From Buddleja alternifolia (taxonomy: Eukaryota > Streptophyta > Magnoliopsida > Lamiales > Scrophulariaceae), in contig CM033402.1 of the NCBI GenBank assembly GCA_019426215.1, positions 8,805,246-8,869,245 of the forward strand: a stretch of 64,000 nucleotides of DNA, read 5' to 3'. Below the pieces are notes generated by a model that saw only the letters and a program-made list of their open reading frames with translations, was not told the origin of the DNA and did no database searches. Below are positions 47,978-60,480 of this stretch, piece by piece (the stretch's first letter is position 1; every line of letters begins with the position of its first letter). A program made the translations under genes and the position numbers.

Positions 47978-49470
47978 TGATAAGTGCTTTATATGCCTAG
48001 TAATTTCGTCTATCATTGTTTTTATTCGATAATTGATGCTAAATATTTGCCTAAAGTCTTGATTTTATCTTGTAGGATCATCCAAAAATATTTTAGGAAA
48101 ATAAAGAAAATAGTTAGAAATTAAGAATAAACTATTCTCCAAGCGCAGCGCTAGAATTTTTGTGACAACTCTCTCCATGGATATCCAATTAACTTTAATC
48201 TTGAGCCATTGTAAATCTAAGATATGTAGCTTCATTTTATATTTTGAAGTCAAAGATCAAAAATGTCTGGAAGAAGGCGAAAGACAACATAAGTGAATAG
48301 CACGGAAGATCTAAATGAAGTATCACTTTGTGATTGTTTTTTCGTATCTTTAATGGATGAGTCATTTCTTAGGTCCTTTTAAAAAGTTGTAGATCTATGT
48401 CTTAAATTGTCATAACAATTTGAATTGTCTCAATCCAATGTCTATAGAGAGAGATATGGCCAATTTACTGAAACTGCGCATGACACCACGGTGGGTAAAG
48501 AAGCTCGCCATAGCGCGAGAGAATGGAAGCTACTGTCAGCTCGCGCTGCAGCGCGCCAAAGTGCTCTCTGCAGAGCGATCCATCCATCTTGGGTCCAAAT
48601 TTGGGCCTATAAATAGGCCCTTAACCCATTTATGGTATCTTTTCCCCCAAGCATTGTTCCTCTTTGTATTCTTTCACAGTTTAGGATGATTTTTGATTTG
48701 AAGATAAATTTTAGAGGCTAAAAACCTTATCCAGTCAATTGTAGTATGAACTCATCTTCTTGATTTGTGAGATTTGTTCTTAATCTACTTTTTCTATTGA
48801 GTATTTGATTTTCTTGTTTATATGCCAAGTGTTTGATGAAATGCTTAACTTAGATGTACACTTTGTTATTGTGTTTCATTGACTCATTGTTAGTTAAGGT
48901 TAAATTGCTAATAATTAGGGCGTTATTAGTAGCAACTAGGGGCTATTAGACCTTTAGGAGAAAATCAATGTCATTAGACTCAATTAATGCTTGGTGGATT
49001 AGCTCTTGATGTCAACTCTCTTCTAGTAACTAATGCTTCTCCTCTAATTAATCGAAAGCCTAGTCTCTAGATGTTAGGAGAAAGGATTTATTGATTGACT
49101 ATCCGTTGGTAAGTTATACTTAAGAAAAGAGTAAGAGGTTCACATGCTATCATTGATTCTCTTATTTGGTTACTTGATTAGAATTAATCTCATGTATCTA
49201 TGATCAAAACGAGAAGATGAAAGGTGATTATAATTGACTTGGTTTCTCCATTATTGTTTATTTATATCATTTAATTGCTTACTTTACATTTTCGTTTGCT
49301 TACTTTTCATATAATTGTAACCAATACTCCCCTCCTTTTTACTTAATCATCATAAGTAGTTAACAATTATAATTGATCCACACTCTCTTGGGTTCGTCCC
49401 TTGCTTATCACCATTACTAGATATTAAAGTAAATATAAATAGTATTTTTGGTGTGCTACGACGCACATCA
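47978..49470 (+). mobile_element. Solo LTR of the Athila-like family
   Basis: 1,493 bp, TGATAAGTGCTTTATATGCC...GACGCACATCA. It is the reverse complement of the LTRs at 14960 and 34044 and shares the tcgcgctgcagcgcgcc block near 48542. Flanking pentamers acata and atata match 4 of 5. No PBS, PPT or gag on either side. Confidence 0.88.
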
Positions 49471-49874
49471 ATATACCTTCTTAAGAAGAACCAATTGTCT
49501 GTTGCGATTAGTATAGTCATCATGTGTTTGAATTGGAATGATATTCATTATTTGAATAGACAATTTATCTTATACTAAGATTGGATAAATGATCGATATA
49601 TAGATAATTATCTACATAACTTATCACCATTTCCAAAAATTCCATGGTCATTTCAAATTATATAAAGTTCCCTCAAGTTAGGGTATTTTTGTAATTAGGC
49701 CTTATCCAATTACGGATTCTAACAATTTCACCTTTTGAAAACCTTGTAAATTGACCGCTTGGGGTTGTTGTTGTGATTTACCCAATGTTAGGGTGTTTTT
49801 GGTAAGCAGTAATAAAGTGAGGAGGGGTTGTGCAAGAATTCATCCCTAATTTATCTGTTGAATTGTCGAGGTAG
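49471..49874. other. Intergenic, nothing recognised
   Basis: AT-rich with a short run of gttagggtgtttttggtaa. No gene, no confirmed terminal repeats. Confidence 0.5.
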
Positions 49875-50402
49875 TCTTTTTTTAGGGAATAGCAGCATTA
49901 TATTTCATTCAACAAAAAGTTTACAACGTCAAAAACAATACAACTTAGACTGTCTGTAACGATGTAGTAATAACAATTGAAACACCTAATATCAAGTTTC
50001 TTCAAGATGACAAATCTTAAGAACTAAAAAACGAACGCAAGAAAACTCTTATACAATTGACCACACTCTTATTCAAGAGAGACGAAACTCTCATTCGAGA
50101 AAGAAAGCAAACTCTCATACGAGAGAGAAAACAAAATACTAAACGAAATATCTAAAAAGCTATATAAAAACTAATGTATCGTCCGTCTTCATCTCGTCAG
50201 ATTCATGTATCTCGTTAGATCTATCTCTGTCTCATCAGATTTGAAATGGGATACACAGCTTGAAGAAGGGTGCTCCAACCCAACCCGCCGACGATGGTGG
50301 TGACATCAATAGTGATGGATGTGATATTCACCAAACTATCATCGACAGAGAAGAAGAGAAGAAAAATAGCTAGGTTTTTTTTTTTGGGGGGGGGGGGGGG
50401 GT
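49875..50402 (-). mobile_element. LINE 3' end, 5'-truncated (candidate)
   Basis: On the minus strand the text ends ttgttgaatgaaatataatgctgctattccctaaaaaaa, seen as its two parts ttgttgaatgaaatataatg and ctgctattccctaaaaaaa. This is the style of plant L1 3' tails. It starts next to a 16-bp G-tract and T-tract (50375-50401 on +). No RT domain is present; the assignment is by style only. Confidence 0.35.
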
Positions 50403-50721
50403 TGTAATTGTTGAGGTATTATAATGCTAGCGTATCCTAGTCCTTGCTTTGAAAAGTACAATTGATCTTAAATTCAAAATACGAATGGCTAGTGACGTTT
50501 GACCGTTGTTTGATACGCCTAACTTTACTGATTAATAGTTGAGGTAAAGGACTGTAAGCATTCATTTCTAAATGCTCATTCATCTTAAAATTTAAAGAAC
50601 AAAATAAACATATTTAATTGAGATTAGTTCTAGGATCGTGACTTTTTAACATTAGCAAAATCAGTTAATGATATTTCATTTAGATAAAAGGATAGGGAGA
50701 GGGGTTTAGGAATATTTAGAT

Positions 50722-51335
50722 CATGGTTCGCCGGAACGCCGCAAAAGTGGCCGGAACGGCCGTTCCGGAACTAGAACGGCCCCCAGCGTTCCAAAATTCA
50801 AGGACATCTTGTTTTTGTACTTAGAACGCTGTGAAACGACCAAAAAACGGCGCGAGGGGCGGGATAAAGCTGTGATGTTGGCGATTTCACGGTGACGGAA
50901 CGACTGGAACGGGAGTAATTTTTCTTGTGTATAGAGAAAGGGGATCTCGGAGAAGATGGGTTAGAAGAAGGGAGAAGAAGTAGTTTTTCCATCCTATTCC
51001 TCTGCCCATTTTCACACTATTAAAATGCCACACCTTACTATTTGAGATTTGAGTGGATGGATGGAGATATTTGGAAAAGTTAGATTAAGAGCTAGCTATT
51101 AAACTAAGATTAAAGGATTTTTTGAGATTATTGATGATAGAGACAAGACAATATTAATAGTTTTAATTGAGGATATGTATGTATAGAAACATGATATTGG
51201 GAGTGATTTTTTTTATAATTTTTGAGCAATTTAAGCCAAAAAATTGTGAAATATCTGCGACTGTTCCGCGACATTGCCATGGAACTGGAACGGTGACCTC
51301 CGCGACAACCATCGTGACCGTTACTGCGAACCATG
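50722..51335. mobile_element. hAT-type non-autonomous element
   Basis: 614 bp with inverted ends: left catggttcgccggaacgccg, right ...ccgttactgcgaaccatg. Perfect 8-bp TSD atttagat at 50714-50721 and 51336-51343; 8 bp is the hAT hallmark. The GC-rich ends repeat ggaacgg, ccggaac and cgttcc. The middle is AT-rich without a transposase. Confidence 0.85.
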
Positions 51336-51704
51336 ATTTAGATGTGATGTTGCATGTTGATCTATTATGCAAAACACGATATTAAAGTACATTTATACAC
51401 TAGAGAACTGTAATGGTTTGAAAATTGCACCAAAGCTCTTCTGTTGGCCTAACTTTTGGCCTTTTGGGTTGACGACTTGACGTATACCTCAGAACATAGC
51501 GACCCATTACCAAGTTTTGGACCATGATAGCGTGAATCGCTTGTTCGGTGACCGAAATAATTTAAACTTGGATCTCATTTCTATTCCACATCATCCAAAT
51601 ACCTCCGGCTCGTCCAGCAGTCGAAACTCTACAAATATTGGAGAAAACCAATCTCGTGAAGATTCCAGCTGCACTATCCTCAGAGACTTTTGTTTTTAAC
51701 AAGT

Positions 51705-52124
51705 TTACAATGTTCGGGTGATGCATTGATGTAATATCTTTAAAATTATTATGAAAAGTACTATTGTTACCTGCTCCTCGGCAGTTCCAAGTAAAACGTT
51801 CATGGATGAACTTATAATTTCACGTATGGTGATCGAGTTATCAACTCTCCCTCGTCTTCGTATCGTACTCAGTTGGGAAAGGAGATTCATCGCAAGGCTC
51901 TGCTGTCTCTTCGTCTCCAAATCGCTTAACCTCATTTGGAGTTCAAACATTCTCCTAGGATCTCCAATCTGGTGGGTGAAAGCACTGCTTACACAAATTT
52001 GTTGAAATAAGGGATGTATGGTCACTACACGCACTGTTTTCAGCATCAAGAGGGTGAGTGCAATGTATATCGGTTGGGTCATCTGGTCGAACTCAGTTAT
52101 AAAGAATATGTATTCTTGATCCAT
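51705..52124 (-). CDS. Unassigned 139-residue open frame
   Basis: Longest open frame between the hAT-type element and the LINE. It is rich in Leu, Ile, Met and Thr, with a helical-looking middle (MFELQMRLSDLETKRQQSL). An upstream + frame at 51517 (GSSSSRNSTNIGENQSRED) has no partner. I do not recognise a family, and no splice sites or neighbours support it. Could be a decayed gene exon, a transposon remnant or chance. Confidence 0.2.
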   Translation of the reverse strand: MDQEYIFFITEFDQMTQPIYIALTLLMLKTVRVVTIHPLFQQICVSSAFTHQIGDPRRMFELQMRLSDLETKRQQSLAMNLLSQLSTIRRRGRVDNSITIREIISSSMNVLLGTAEEQVTIVLFIIILKILHQCITRTL

Positions 52125-52462
52125 CTAGCGAAAGTTACGACAAATCGCTGGAGATGTACTGGTTAAGAGTGTTTTAAATTATTTTTGTGAAAAGGAAGTT
52201 TAGGGTTCTTTTCCCAATAAGAGAGGTCTAACGTGATATTTCAGGATTTAAGAAATTTAAATTCAAGAAAATTCACCCTGAAAATTCATTTCTCGGGGCT
52301 CATTAGCCCAACCTTAACGAATTTTTCAGGTATAACTATACCACCGAATTCTTACTGCATTATTGTAGTTTTCATCTCTTTATTCATCAACGGTGCTATT
52401 TGGGATCTTAAAAATTAGCCCATTGGACATACGAGATCATGAAGAGATTTGATTACCCTATA

Positions 52463-52562
52463 TTGTATTTAATTAATTGAGAAGAGGAATTATAATATAT
52501 AGATTGACTTTCTTGTATTTAATTAATTGAGAAGAGGAATTATAATATATAGATTGACTTTC
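52463..52562. repeat. Tandem duplication, 50-bp period
   Basis: Two identical copies of ttgtatttaattaattgaga plus 30 bp, ending just before the LINE target site. Confidence 0.95.
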
Positions 52563-52666
52563 TTTTACGCATAACTTGTTTATCTACAATAACTCGTGCG
52601 AAACCCTAGCGTGCGAAACCCTTCTCGCATAGGGATCCACCCAGCACCGCCGTCCCGCCTCCGTGC

Positions 52667-54365
52667 ATGGAGGAGGAGGAACCCGACCAGCCACCACCCC
52701 TGGTGGTCACTCCAAACAAGACACTTAAAAAACTTAAGCGATGTCTCATCGGGGCTAATAACCCCACCGATAATTTCATCCCAGCCGACAGTTCAACGAC
52801 CGAATATGCAAACCAGCAATGCGAAGACAGCGATAGCATGGCGTCGGAGCATGTGAACAAGTCACCGGAGGGAGTTGCGGACGTTGCCGGCGAGCCAATG
52901 GTAAACGCGTGGACCACGCAAAACCTCCGCCGCCATTTGAATCGAAAACCTCCCCCCCCCCCCCCCCGAGATTGTACATGGGAGACGGGGAGGATGATGA
53001 GTTTGACCTAGACGATAGAAGTGAGGACGAGGCAGATGACTCCGTACCGGTTTATAACATCCCTGCAGCGGATTTACGAGTAATGAACACACCCTATCCG
53101 CCTATCGGAGGGCCCTTGTCGTGAAGGTTCTTGGCCGAAAGGTGGGATAATCGATGCTTAGACAGCAAATGAAGGTTATTTGGCAGCTTCCGTATGAGGT
53201 TAACCCGGTGGATATCGGCAATGAGTTTTACTTAGTTAGGTTTCAGCTTCAAGAGGAGTACGTTAGGGTGTTGAATGAAGGTCCCTGGATGATCGTCGGC
53301 CATTACTTGACTGAAAGAAAATGGGAGCCCTCCTTCAATCCGAATAAAGAGACGATAACCAAAACTATGGTCTGGATTAGGTTTTTGGATCTTCCCATCC
53401 ATCTATTCAATGAAAAAGCGTTGCGGGGAATGGGAAGTATAATTGGCAAAGTCCAGGGAATCGACAAAAACACGAAAGAATCGATTAGGGGTAAATATGC
53501 TAGGGTTTGTGTGGAGATGGACTTGAAAAAACCGATAGTGCCTGTCATAAAGGTTAACAAAAAATTACGTGTAGTGGAATATGAAGGTCTATCACTCATC
53601 TGCTTTACATGTGGGGCATACGGACACCGTAAGGAGACGTGTGGCATGGTAGCGGAGATGTTGAAGCCCGGAGATAGAATGTCGGAGGAACAAGAGGAAA
53701 AACTCAAAACCCCCACCACATACGGACCATGGAATATCGTGCAAGCCCGTCCAAGACGAGGGGGAGTACGAAAGGAAGCGACTAAGGATGTTCTTCGGAA
53801 TAGTGACCCCAAAATCTTCCACTTTGGTGCAAATAACAATGAAGGCAAAAAGGAGGACTCTGAGGGCCGCAATGGGGGAATAAACCGGAGAAATGGCTGG
53901 GAAGGGACTACACCACGTAACAAATCGGCAGCCACTCGGGTGGTTGAGAAAGCCAAACCACATGCAGACAGAGAGGAACCAAGTGGGTCACGGTTCAATG
54001 TACTTATGGATATGGAGGAAACTTTAGAAGTTACGGAGGAAATGGAATATAGGAGGCCGAAAGGTGTTGCGGGAGTTCAATCAAGTGGCCGAAAGATATG
54101 GAAGAAGAAGGGAAAGGAACCGTTCAACACGAGCCAGGAGGACATTGTGGACATGGGGAATATTATCCCCATTGCTCAGGGTGCGACGTACTCGATAGTT
54201 GATAACTCTATTCTACCCTCCGAGCTCGATGAGGAAATGGCAAACCCAACCCCGGATGCATCCAAATCGAATGAGATTAGGAAGGGGTCAGGCACAGCTT
54301 ATTTGGAGCAAAACCCTCGTTCACACTCCCACCGAGAGCACACTAGACCGCCGGACTTTCAATAG
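52667..54365 (+). pseudogene. LINE ORF1 (DUF4283, zinc knuckle), broken
   Basis: Starts MEEEEPDQPPP. The first frame is lost at the C-tract at 52952-52967, and reading continues in another frame (GDGEDDEFDLDDRSEDEADD). A TAA near 53149 interrupts KVLGRKVG just before MLRQQMKVIWQLP. From 53154 the frame is open for 403 residues: DUF4283 (VNEGPWMIVGHYL-like segment NEGPWMIVGHYLTERKW), then the knuckle CFTCGAYGHRKETC, then a charged tail. ORF1 proteins of plant L1s bind the LINE RNA. Broken at two places near the N-terminus. Confidence 0.85.
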
Positions 54366-54584
54366 GAAGGACTGTTGAGCTCAGATGATGATTGAGACGA
54401 TGAGTATTTTTATTCGGAGATGGTCGCTGGTCAGAGCGATATGGGCCACGTCAACGCCGAGAATACCACTCCTCTAGAAGCCCTAGACAAGGATGTTGAC
54501 AGGCAGGGGGGATTTCATCCCCCTCCCCCCCCCCCGGTATGAACTTTTGTTCTTTGATAAAACTTCTCCCTCTGTTCAGTATTT

Positions 54585-57500
54585 ATGACATCGATCTTTT
54601 GGAATTGCAGGGATACAGCGAAGCCGAGTTTTCAGAATTCGCTAAAGGAAGTTCTGAACCGGCACAAGCCGATGATACTAGTTCTGCTGGAACCACGGGT
54701 CCGGGGTCACCATGCAGACGCAATCGAGCATTTTAGTAAGTTTGATAAAGTCGAGAAGGTTGAAGCGAGAGGTTTTTCAGGTGGGATTTGGCTTTTTTGG
54801 AACACATGTGAAGTGGAACTGGAGTTAGTTGAGGTAAATGAACAGAGCATTACTTCGATTGTCCGTCGACCCGGAGAGGAGCCTTGGGTGTTAACATCGG
54901 TATATGCAAGCCCACACGTGGATACGAGAAATCACCTTTGGGAACATATATCGCACCTGAGCCCCCATATTTTCGGTCCATGGGTGATAGCAGGAGACAT
55001 GAATGTCGTTACTTCTCAGTCGGAAAAAAAGGGAGGGTCCCCCATTCAGTTTTATAAATGTCGAAAATTCTTAGATTGTGTCAATGCATGTAGCCTCATT
55101 GATCTTAAGTTCGTGGGGTTTCCTTTCACTTAGGCTAAAGGGGGTACGTCAAGCTTACAAGAGAGGCTGGACCGTATCTTATGTAATGACTCGTGGAGAC
55201 TCCGATTTCCGAAAGCGACGGTCTACCACCTCCCTCGCATAGGCTCAAATCATTCCCCGATCAAACTCTCCTTAACCGAGAGCACCACATTCCATCCTAC
55301 TCTGGACCACTTTCGGTTTCAATTTACTTGGTTCATGCATCCAGAGTTTATTAAGGTTATTCGGGAGCAATGGGGTTCGAATCGTGTGTTAGGGTTACCC
55401 AATCAAATCAACCATATCCGGACAGTAGCTCACGATTGGAATCGATCAGTTTTTGGGAATATTTTTCAGAGAAAACAGAACCTTATTTCTCGTATTTCCG
55501 GCATACAAAAGGCGCAGGGAGTTCACTTCAAACTCTCACTTCGGAAGCTCGAACACAAACTTCAAGGGTAGTACATGGAAACTTTGCGACAAGAGGAGTT
55601 GTTCTGGAAGTAGAAATCGAGGGCTAATTGGCTTAAAGTGGGTGATTTAAACACGAAATTCTTTCACTTGTCGACGGTTACACTGCAGAATAAGAGTAAG
55701 GTCCATCGATTGGAAAATTTGGATGGGAGCTTCGAGACTAATCCTAGGGAGCTGAAAAGAATGGCGATTGCCTACTACAAGACTCTTTATGCACACGGGC
55801 AGCCTGTCCTACGTTATCTTTATACGCCTAATTTCCCGAGACTGAGCAGCAAGCATGTGAATAGCCTGTGTCGTCCGGTAACCAAGGAGGAGGTTAAACG
55901 CGCTTTGTGGGATATGCATCCGACAAAAGCTCCGGGACCGGATGGTATCCAACCTATGTTTTATCAGCGATGCTGGGATGTAGTAGGGGAGGACGTCTAC
56001 CGTATGGTTCAAAATGCGTTCCAATCCGGTAACATTGATTCATTTTTAAATAATTCCCGCATCGTGCTAATTCCTAAAGAAAAAAATCCTTCACATTTGT
56101 CTAAGTTTCGCCCAATTAGCTTGACTAATGTAAGCTTGAAAATAGTTACAAAAACCATGACAAACCGTGTTAAAGATTTCATTGATGAGATAATCCCGCT
56201 TTCTCAAAGTAGTTTTATCCCGGGTCGACAAACAATTGATAATGTGTTAATAACTCAAAAAATCTTGCAGGATTTGAAAAGAATTAAAGGGAAGAAAGGT
56301 TTTTTTGTTGCGAAAATCAATTTCGAAAAAGCTTATGATAGAATTAATTGGGCTTTTCTTAGAAATGTGTTGGAAGAGATGGGTTTCCCCGCGACTTGGA
56401 CCACGCTTATCATGGAGTGTACCACTCGGGCGAAGCTTTCCTTGTTATGGAATGGGGAATCTACGGAATGGTTCACACCTGAGCGTGGTCTGAGACAAGG
56501 GGATCCCTTATCGCCTTATTTGTTTGTTTTTTGTATACAGAAATTGGGCTCCCTCATTAAGCTAGCGGTGCGCGAACTGAACTGGAGACCAGTGCCCACG
56601 TCTAGGCTCAGTCCAAAAATTTCCCATTTGATGTTCGCAGATGACCTTCTTTTGTTTGGTGAGGCCACGGTCCCCCAGTCAAGGGCAGTTATGCAAATTT
56701 TGGCTCGATACTGTGGAATGTCGGGGCAAGCAATCAATGAGCAAAAATCGAAGATGTTCATTTCCTGTAACGTCATCTCGGAGGTGCGGCACCGCATAAG
56801 CCAGTTGACCAAGCTCGGACTCACAGAGGACCTGGGACGGTACCTTGGGGTTCCCCTTCATCACGATCGGGTGCTACGTAAGGATTACGAATTTCTCGTG
56901 GAGAGAGTTAAACAACGGCTCAAAGGTTGGAAGCGGAAAACGCTTTCTCTAGCGGGTCGAGTGACACTGATTAAATCGGTCACGGAGACTATCGCGTCTT
57001 ATCATATGCAGACCATGCGTATTCTACTAGGAATATGTGACGCTATTGATAAGGCGAATAGGTAGTTTCTTTGGGGTGGCTCTGCAGAGGAACGGAAAAT
57101 GCACCTTATAAAGTGGGAGACAGTGTGTAAACCAAAAAATCAGGGTGGCTTGGGTCTTAGAAAATCACGGGTAACCAATCTCGCACTTTTGGGGAAGCTC
57201 GAGTGGCAGCTTGTGAGGGACGATCAGAAACTCTGGGTTCAAGTATTTAAACACAAGTATATTCTTCGGCAGCGAACCCGTTCTCCCGCGGCCACGTCCC
57301 CCACATGGAAAAGCATAGCCTTCGTCCTCCCAATGATCAGATCAGGCAAGCAATGGATCGTCGGTAATGGAGAGAAAGTAAACTTTTGGACAGATTCTTG
57401 GCTAGGTACCTCTCCTCTCATTACACGGCATATTCAACCACTAACACTCGGCGAGCGAAATCGCAAGGTGGTGAGTTACTGGATCCCAGGGCTAGGATGG

Positions 57501-58695
57501 GACTGGGACGACCTAACTGCGTTGCATGAGGAAGATAGAATAGCTTTGCTTGGCATTGATTCGGACATAAGGGCTGCTCAACCAGACACGCCGAGGTGGC
57601 GGTTCGCCTCAAACGGGACCTATAACTGTAAAAGTGCCTATATAGCACTTGAAAATGATCAACTTGGTTTGTTAGAAAGGAAAGCGTGGGCAAGGGTATG
57701 GAAGACGTCGGGACCATATTGTCGGCGAATGTTCTTATGGCTTCTTCGTCACAACAAAGTCCTCACTAATTCGGCCCTGACGGCGAGAGGAATCTCAGAC
57801 ATTGACCTTTGTCCAATCTGTTGCACCGAGATTGATACGCCCATGCATGCGATCAGGGACTGTGAGTGGATGAAAAACATTTGGGATCATTTGATTTTGC
57901 CTAACTTTCGCCCTCGATTTTTTTCAGGAAACGCTAAGGAGTGGATCGACTAGAACCTTATGACTGCGATAAACAGGTTCGCCTCGTGGGATAATTGGCC
58001 TTTGGTTTTCCTTGAGACGATTTCTTTTTTGTGGCAGGAATGAAGTCACTCACGACACTCGCAAGGAGGTCCCGGAAGGGGGACTAGATATGCTACTTAA
58101 ACGAATTGACGGCTGTACCAATTCCCTTACCTTTGACCCGGAGGTGATCCAAGAAATTAGACACATCGGCTGGGCGAGACCACCCACGTGATACACCAAG
58201 TTGAACGTAAACGCAGCTGCGGCTGTCGTTGAACAGGGTCATCATGTGGGAGTCGGGGGGGTTCTACGAGATGAACACGAAACTTGGTTAAGGGGGTTCA
58301 GTGGTCACATTGACCCGTGTTTGTCACTAGAGGTGGAGATGCGTGCCATTCTATTAGGACTAGAATTGGCGTGGGACTCGGGTGCGCGAAAAGTGATAGT
58401 CGAATCGGACTGCCGAGAAGCACTGAATAGCATTGTGGAAGCCTCTAGAGCACACCATCATTTTGAGGTGATTGCTAGCATCCATTGTGTGCAAGCTCGA
58501 GACTGGGATGTCTCCTTGCAACACGTTTGGCGAGAATGTAACAAAGTAGCAGACGCGTTAGCTAAAAGGGGCATAAACGCCCCTATGCATCACATGGATG
58601 CCCCTATTACACAAATCTATCAATTGTTAGAGAATGATAGAGATGGCCTTACTTGGCCCCGTCGTGTGACTATTAGCCCGGGTTTGTCGGGCTGA
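54585..58695 (+). pseudogene. LINE ORF2 (endonuclease, RT, RNase H), broken
   Basis: Begins MTSIFWNCRD. The endonuclease shows VYASPHVDTR, AGDMNVV and GSNHSPI. RT (open from 55638 to 57065) shows KAPGPDGIQPMFYQ, LIPKEKNPSHLSKFRPISL, FIPGRQTIDN, INFEKAYDRINW, GLRQGDPLSPYLF and the catalytic FADDLLLFGE. A zf-RVT region (57099-57953) contains CPICCTEIDTPMHAIRDC. RNase H (from 58201) shows VGGVLRDE, ESDCREALN and CNKVADALAKRG. Stops occur at 55132, two near 55570-55610, 57063, 57951, near 58046 and 58189; several look like W or Q codons changed by a transition. Not functional as read. Confidence 0.9.
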
Positions 58696-58769
58696 GACTT
58701 TTGTGTACTTTGTGGGTTACCCCCCCCCCCCCCCGTCTCAATTAAAAAAAAAGCTTGTTTATCTACAAT

Positions 58770-59091
58770 TGTACAAATGTGGTATGTTAATAAGAAGATG
58801 GTGCGTTGTGGTTTGCTATGTTTAGACCAGATAATCAATGTTGTAACTCGGAAAAAATAAATTTTTATATAATGACTCAGACCCTGGTGTAATCACCCCG
58901 CTTATTTCCTCGCTTTTCTTGAGAAAATTACATACAGCAGTATTATGATTGATCTGACGGCGATGATGATTACGATTGGCCATTGAGTGCCATCGGAGTG
59001 TTTAACGCGCTAAGTTATTATTAAGTGCCAACTAATTTCTTCAAAATCCACACAAAGTGGAAAAATCTAATCAACTCTTTGTTCGCACAAA
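58770..59091. other. Intergenic, nothing recognised
   Basis: Short stretch between the LINE and an AT-rich repeat; no gene or terminal repeat seen. Confidence 0.5.
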
Positions 59092-60480
59092 TATAGGGTT
59101 ATTTGCATCCACCCTCATTAGGTATTGCATTTTGGCAAGAACCTCCTCTCAAACATTAAAATTTGGCATCCACTACCCCTATTTATATAAAATTATATGT
59201 ACTACCCTTGTTGCCTTTAAAAAAAATTTTATTTTCCATTTCACCTTCTTCCCTTTATTTTTCTTATTAAATAGGAATGAAATAAATAAACAAATAAAAA
59301 TTAATCTCATGAAAATTTTTAATTGAAAATAATTTTAACGAATAGTTGTTTTTATTTAAAATTAAGTATAAAATATATTAAACATATTTTAAATAAACTT
59401 AATATGTATTTTTTTTTAAATTTTCTTTGTGTTGTTCTCAAATTATATTTTTTAAAGTCTCAAACAAGTTTTTTGACAAATTAGTATTTTTTTATTTTGT
59501 TTATAAACAATAAAAAGTTTATATCTTTATAGAGTTACATTATTGCTTGTTGTAATAAATAATAATCTAAAAATTAAATGAGTAAATTCGTTTTAATTTC
59601 AAACTCCCATTATGTTTTCTCATCGTCTTCTCTTTTTTAATCCACTTTTTAGTTCTAAGTAGAGATAAGATAAATAAGAAAAAGAATAAATATAAGAAAA
59701 TTTAAACATTCAGCAAGGGAAAAAATATTATGATTTGAAATATCTAACATGAACAATGAGATGCCTAAATTACCAAGTAATATGTAGGACCTCTTCGGTT
59801 TCTACTTCAAATCCACGGGTCCTCAAGCAAAGAGTTAATACGAAATTACTATTTCATTTTTAGATTTTTGTTTATTGCAATAGTCGATAATACAAATCTA
59901 TAAAGGTATAAATTTTTTATTATTTATAAAATAAAGCATTACTGTTTTATTAAAAACTTGCTTGAAACATTGAAAATTATAACTCAAAAACCACAAGAAG
60001 CAAATTGTGAGGTCAAATATTTAAAATTATTAAAAACTAAGTTTAATTTATGAAAAATTGCTAACAACTCGTTAAAATAAATTTTTATATTCAGAAAACC
60101 CATGATAATATTTATTTCCAAAAGTCGTTAATCTCAACTTTTGTGTTTCCCATTGAAAAGATTGGGAAATAGGTATTTGAGATGAAAAAAGCATATTCTT
60201 ATGGATTTTTTTTTGGATACAAGAATCTTATTATATTGCGGGTTTTAGTTATTTTTTCTTTAATATATAGTTTGTTATACTTATTTTAATAAAAATAACT
60301 ACTTGTTAGAATTATTTTTGATAAAAAAACTTTTGTGAGCGTAGTTTCTACTCATTGGTTTTTTTCTATTAAACAAAAGGGGGAAGTGAAGGGAAATAGA
60401 AAATAAAGAAAAAGAAAAATTTAGGATAAGAACGGTAATATATGTATTTTTTGTATATTGGGATGGTGAATATCATTTTT
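59092..60480. mobile_element. Possible long inverted-repeat element, degraded
   Basis: The left part (tagggttatttgcatccacc ... ccatttcaccttcttccctt) has diverged inverse matches on the right (gggggaagtgaagggaaata ... gggatggtgaatatcat). The interior is extremely AT-rich with no gene. No clean TSD; boundaries approximate. Confidence 0.35.

Larger units (their letters stand above)
52591..58753 (+). mobile_element. Full-length L1-type LINE
   Basis: 6.16 kb bounded by perfect 16-bp direct repeats cttgtttatctacaat (52575-52590 and 58754-58769). It ends in a short A-tract. Two-ORF plan: ORF1 with DUF4283 and a CCHC knuckle; ORF2 with AP endonuclease, RT and a C-terminal RNase H. C-tracts of 16, 11 and 15 bases lie in ORF1, between the ORFs and in the 3' UTR. 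Full length with an unchanged TSD suggests fairly recent insertion, yet both ORFs carry stops. Confidence 0.93.

Noticed and set aside
12250..49470. A large inverted duplication joining the left and right flanks
   Set aside because: Both sides carry the same two repeat families in opposite orientation, but their order is not mirrored and the sequences between are unrelated, so separate insertions explain it.
53303..53998. 231-residue minus-strand frame
   Set aside because: Shadow of the LINE ORF1 frame on the opposite strand; no domain of its own.
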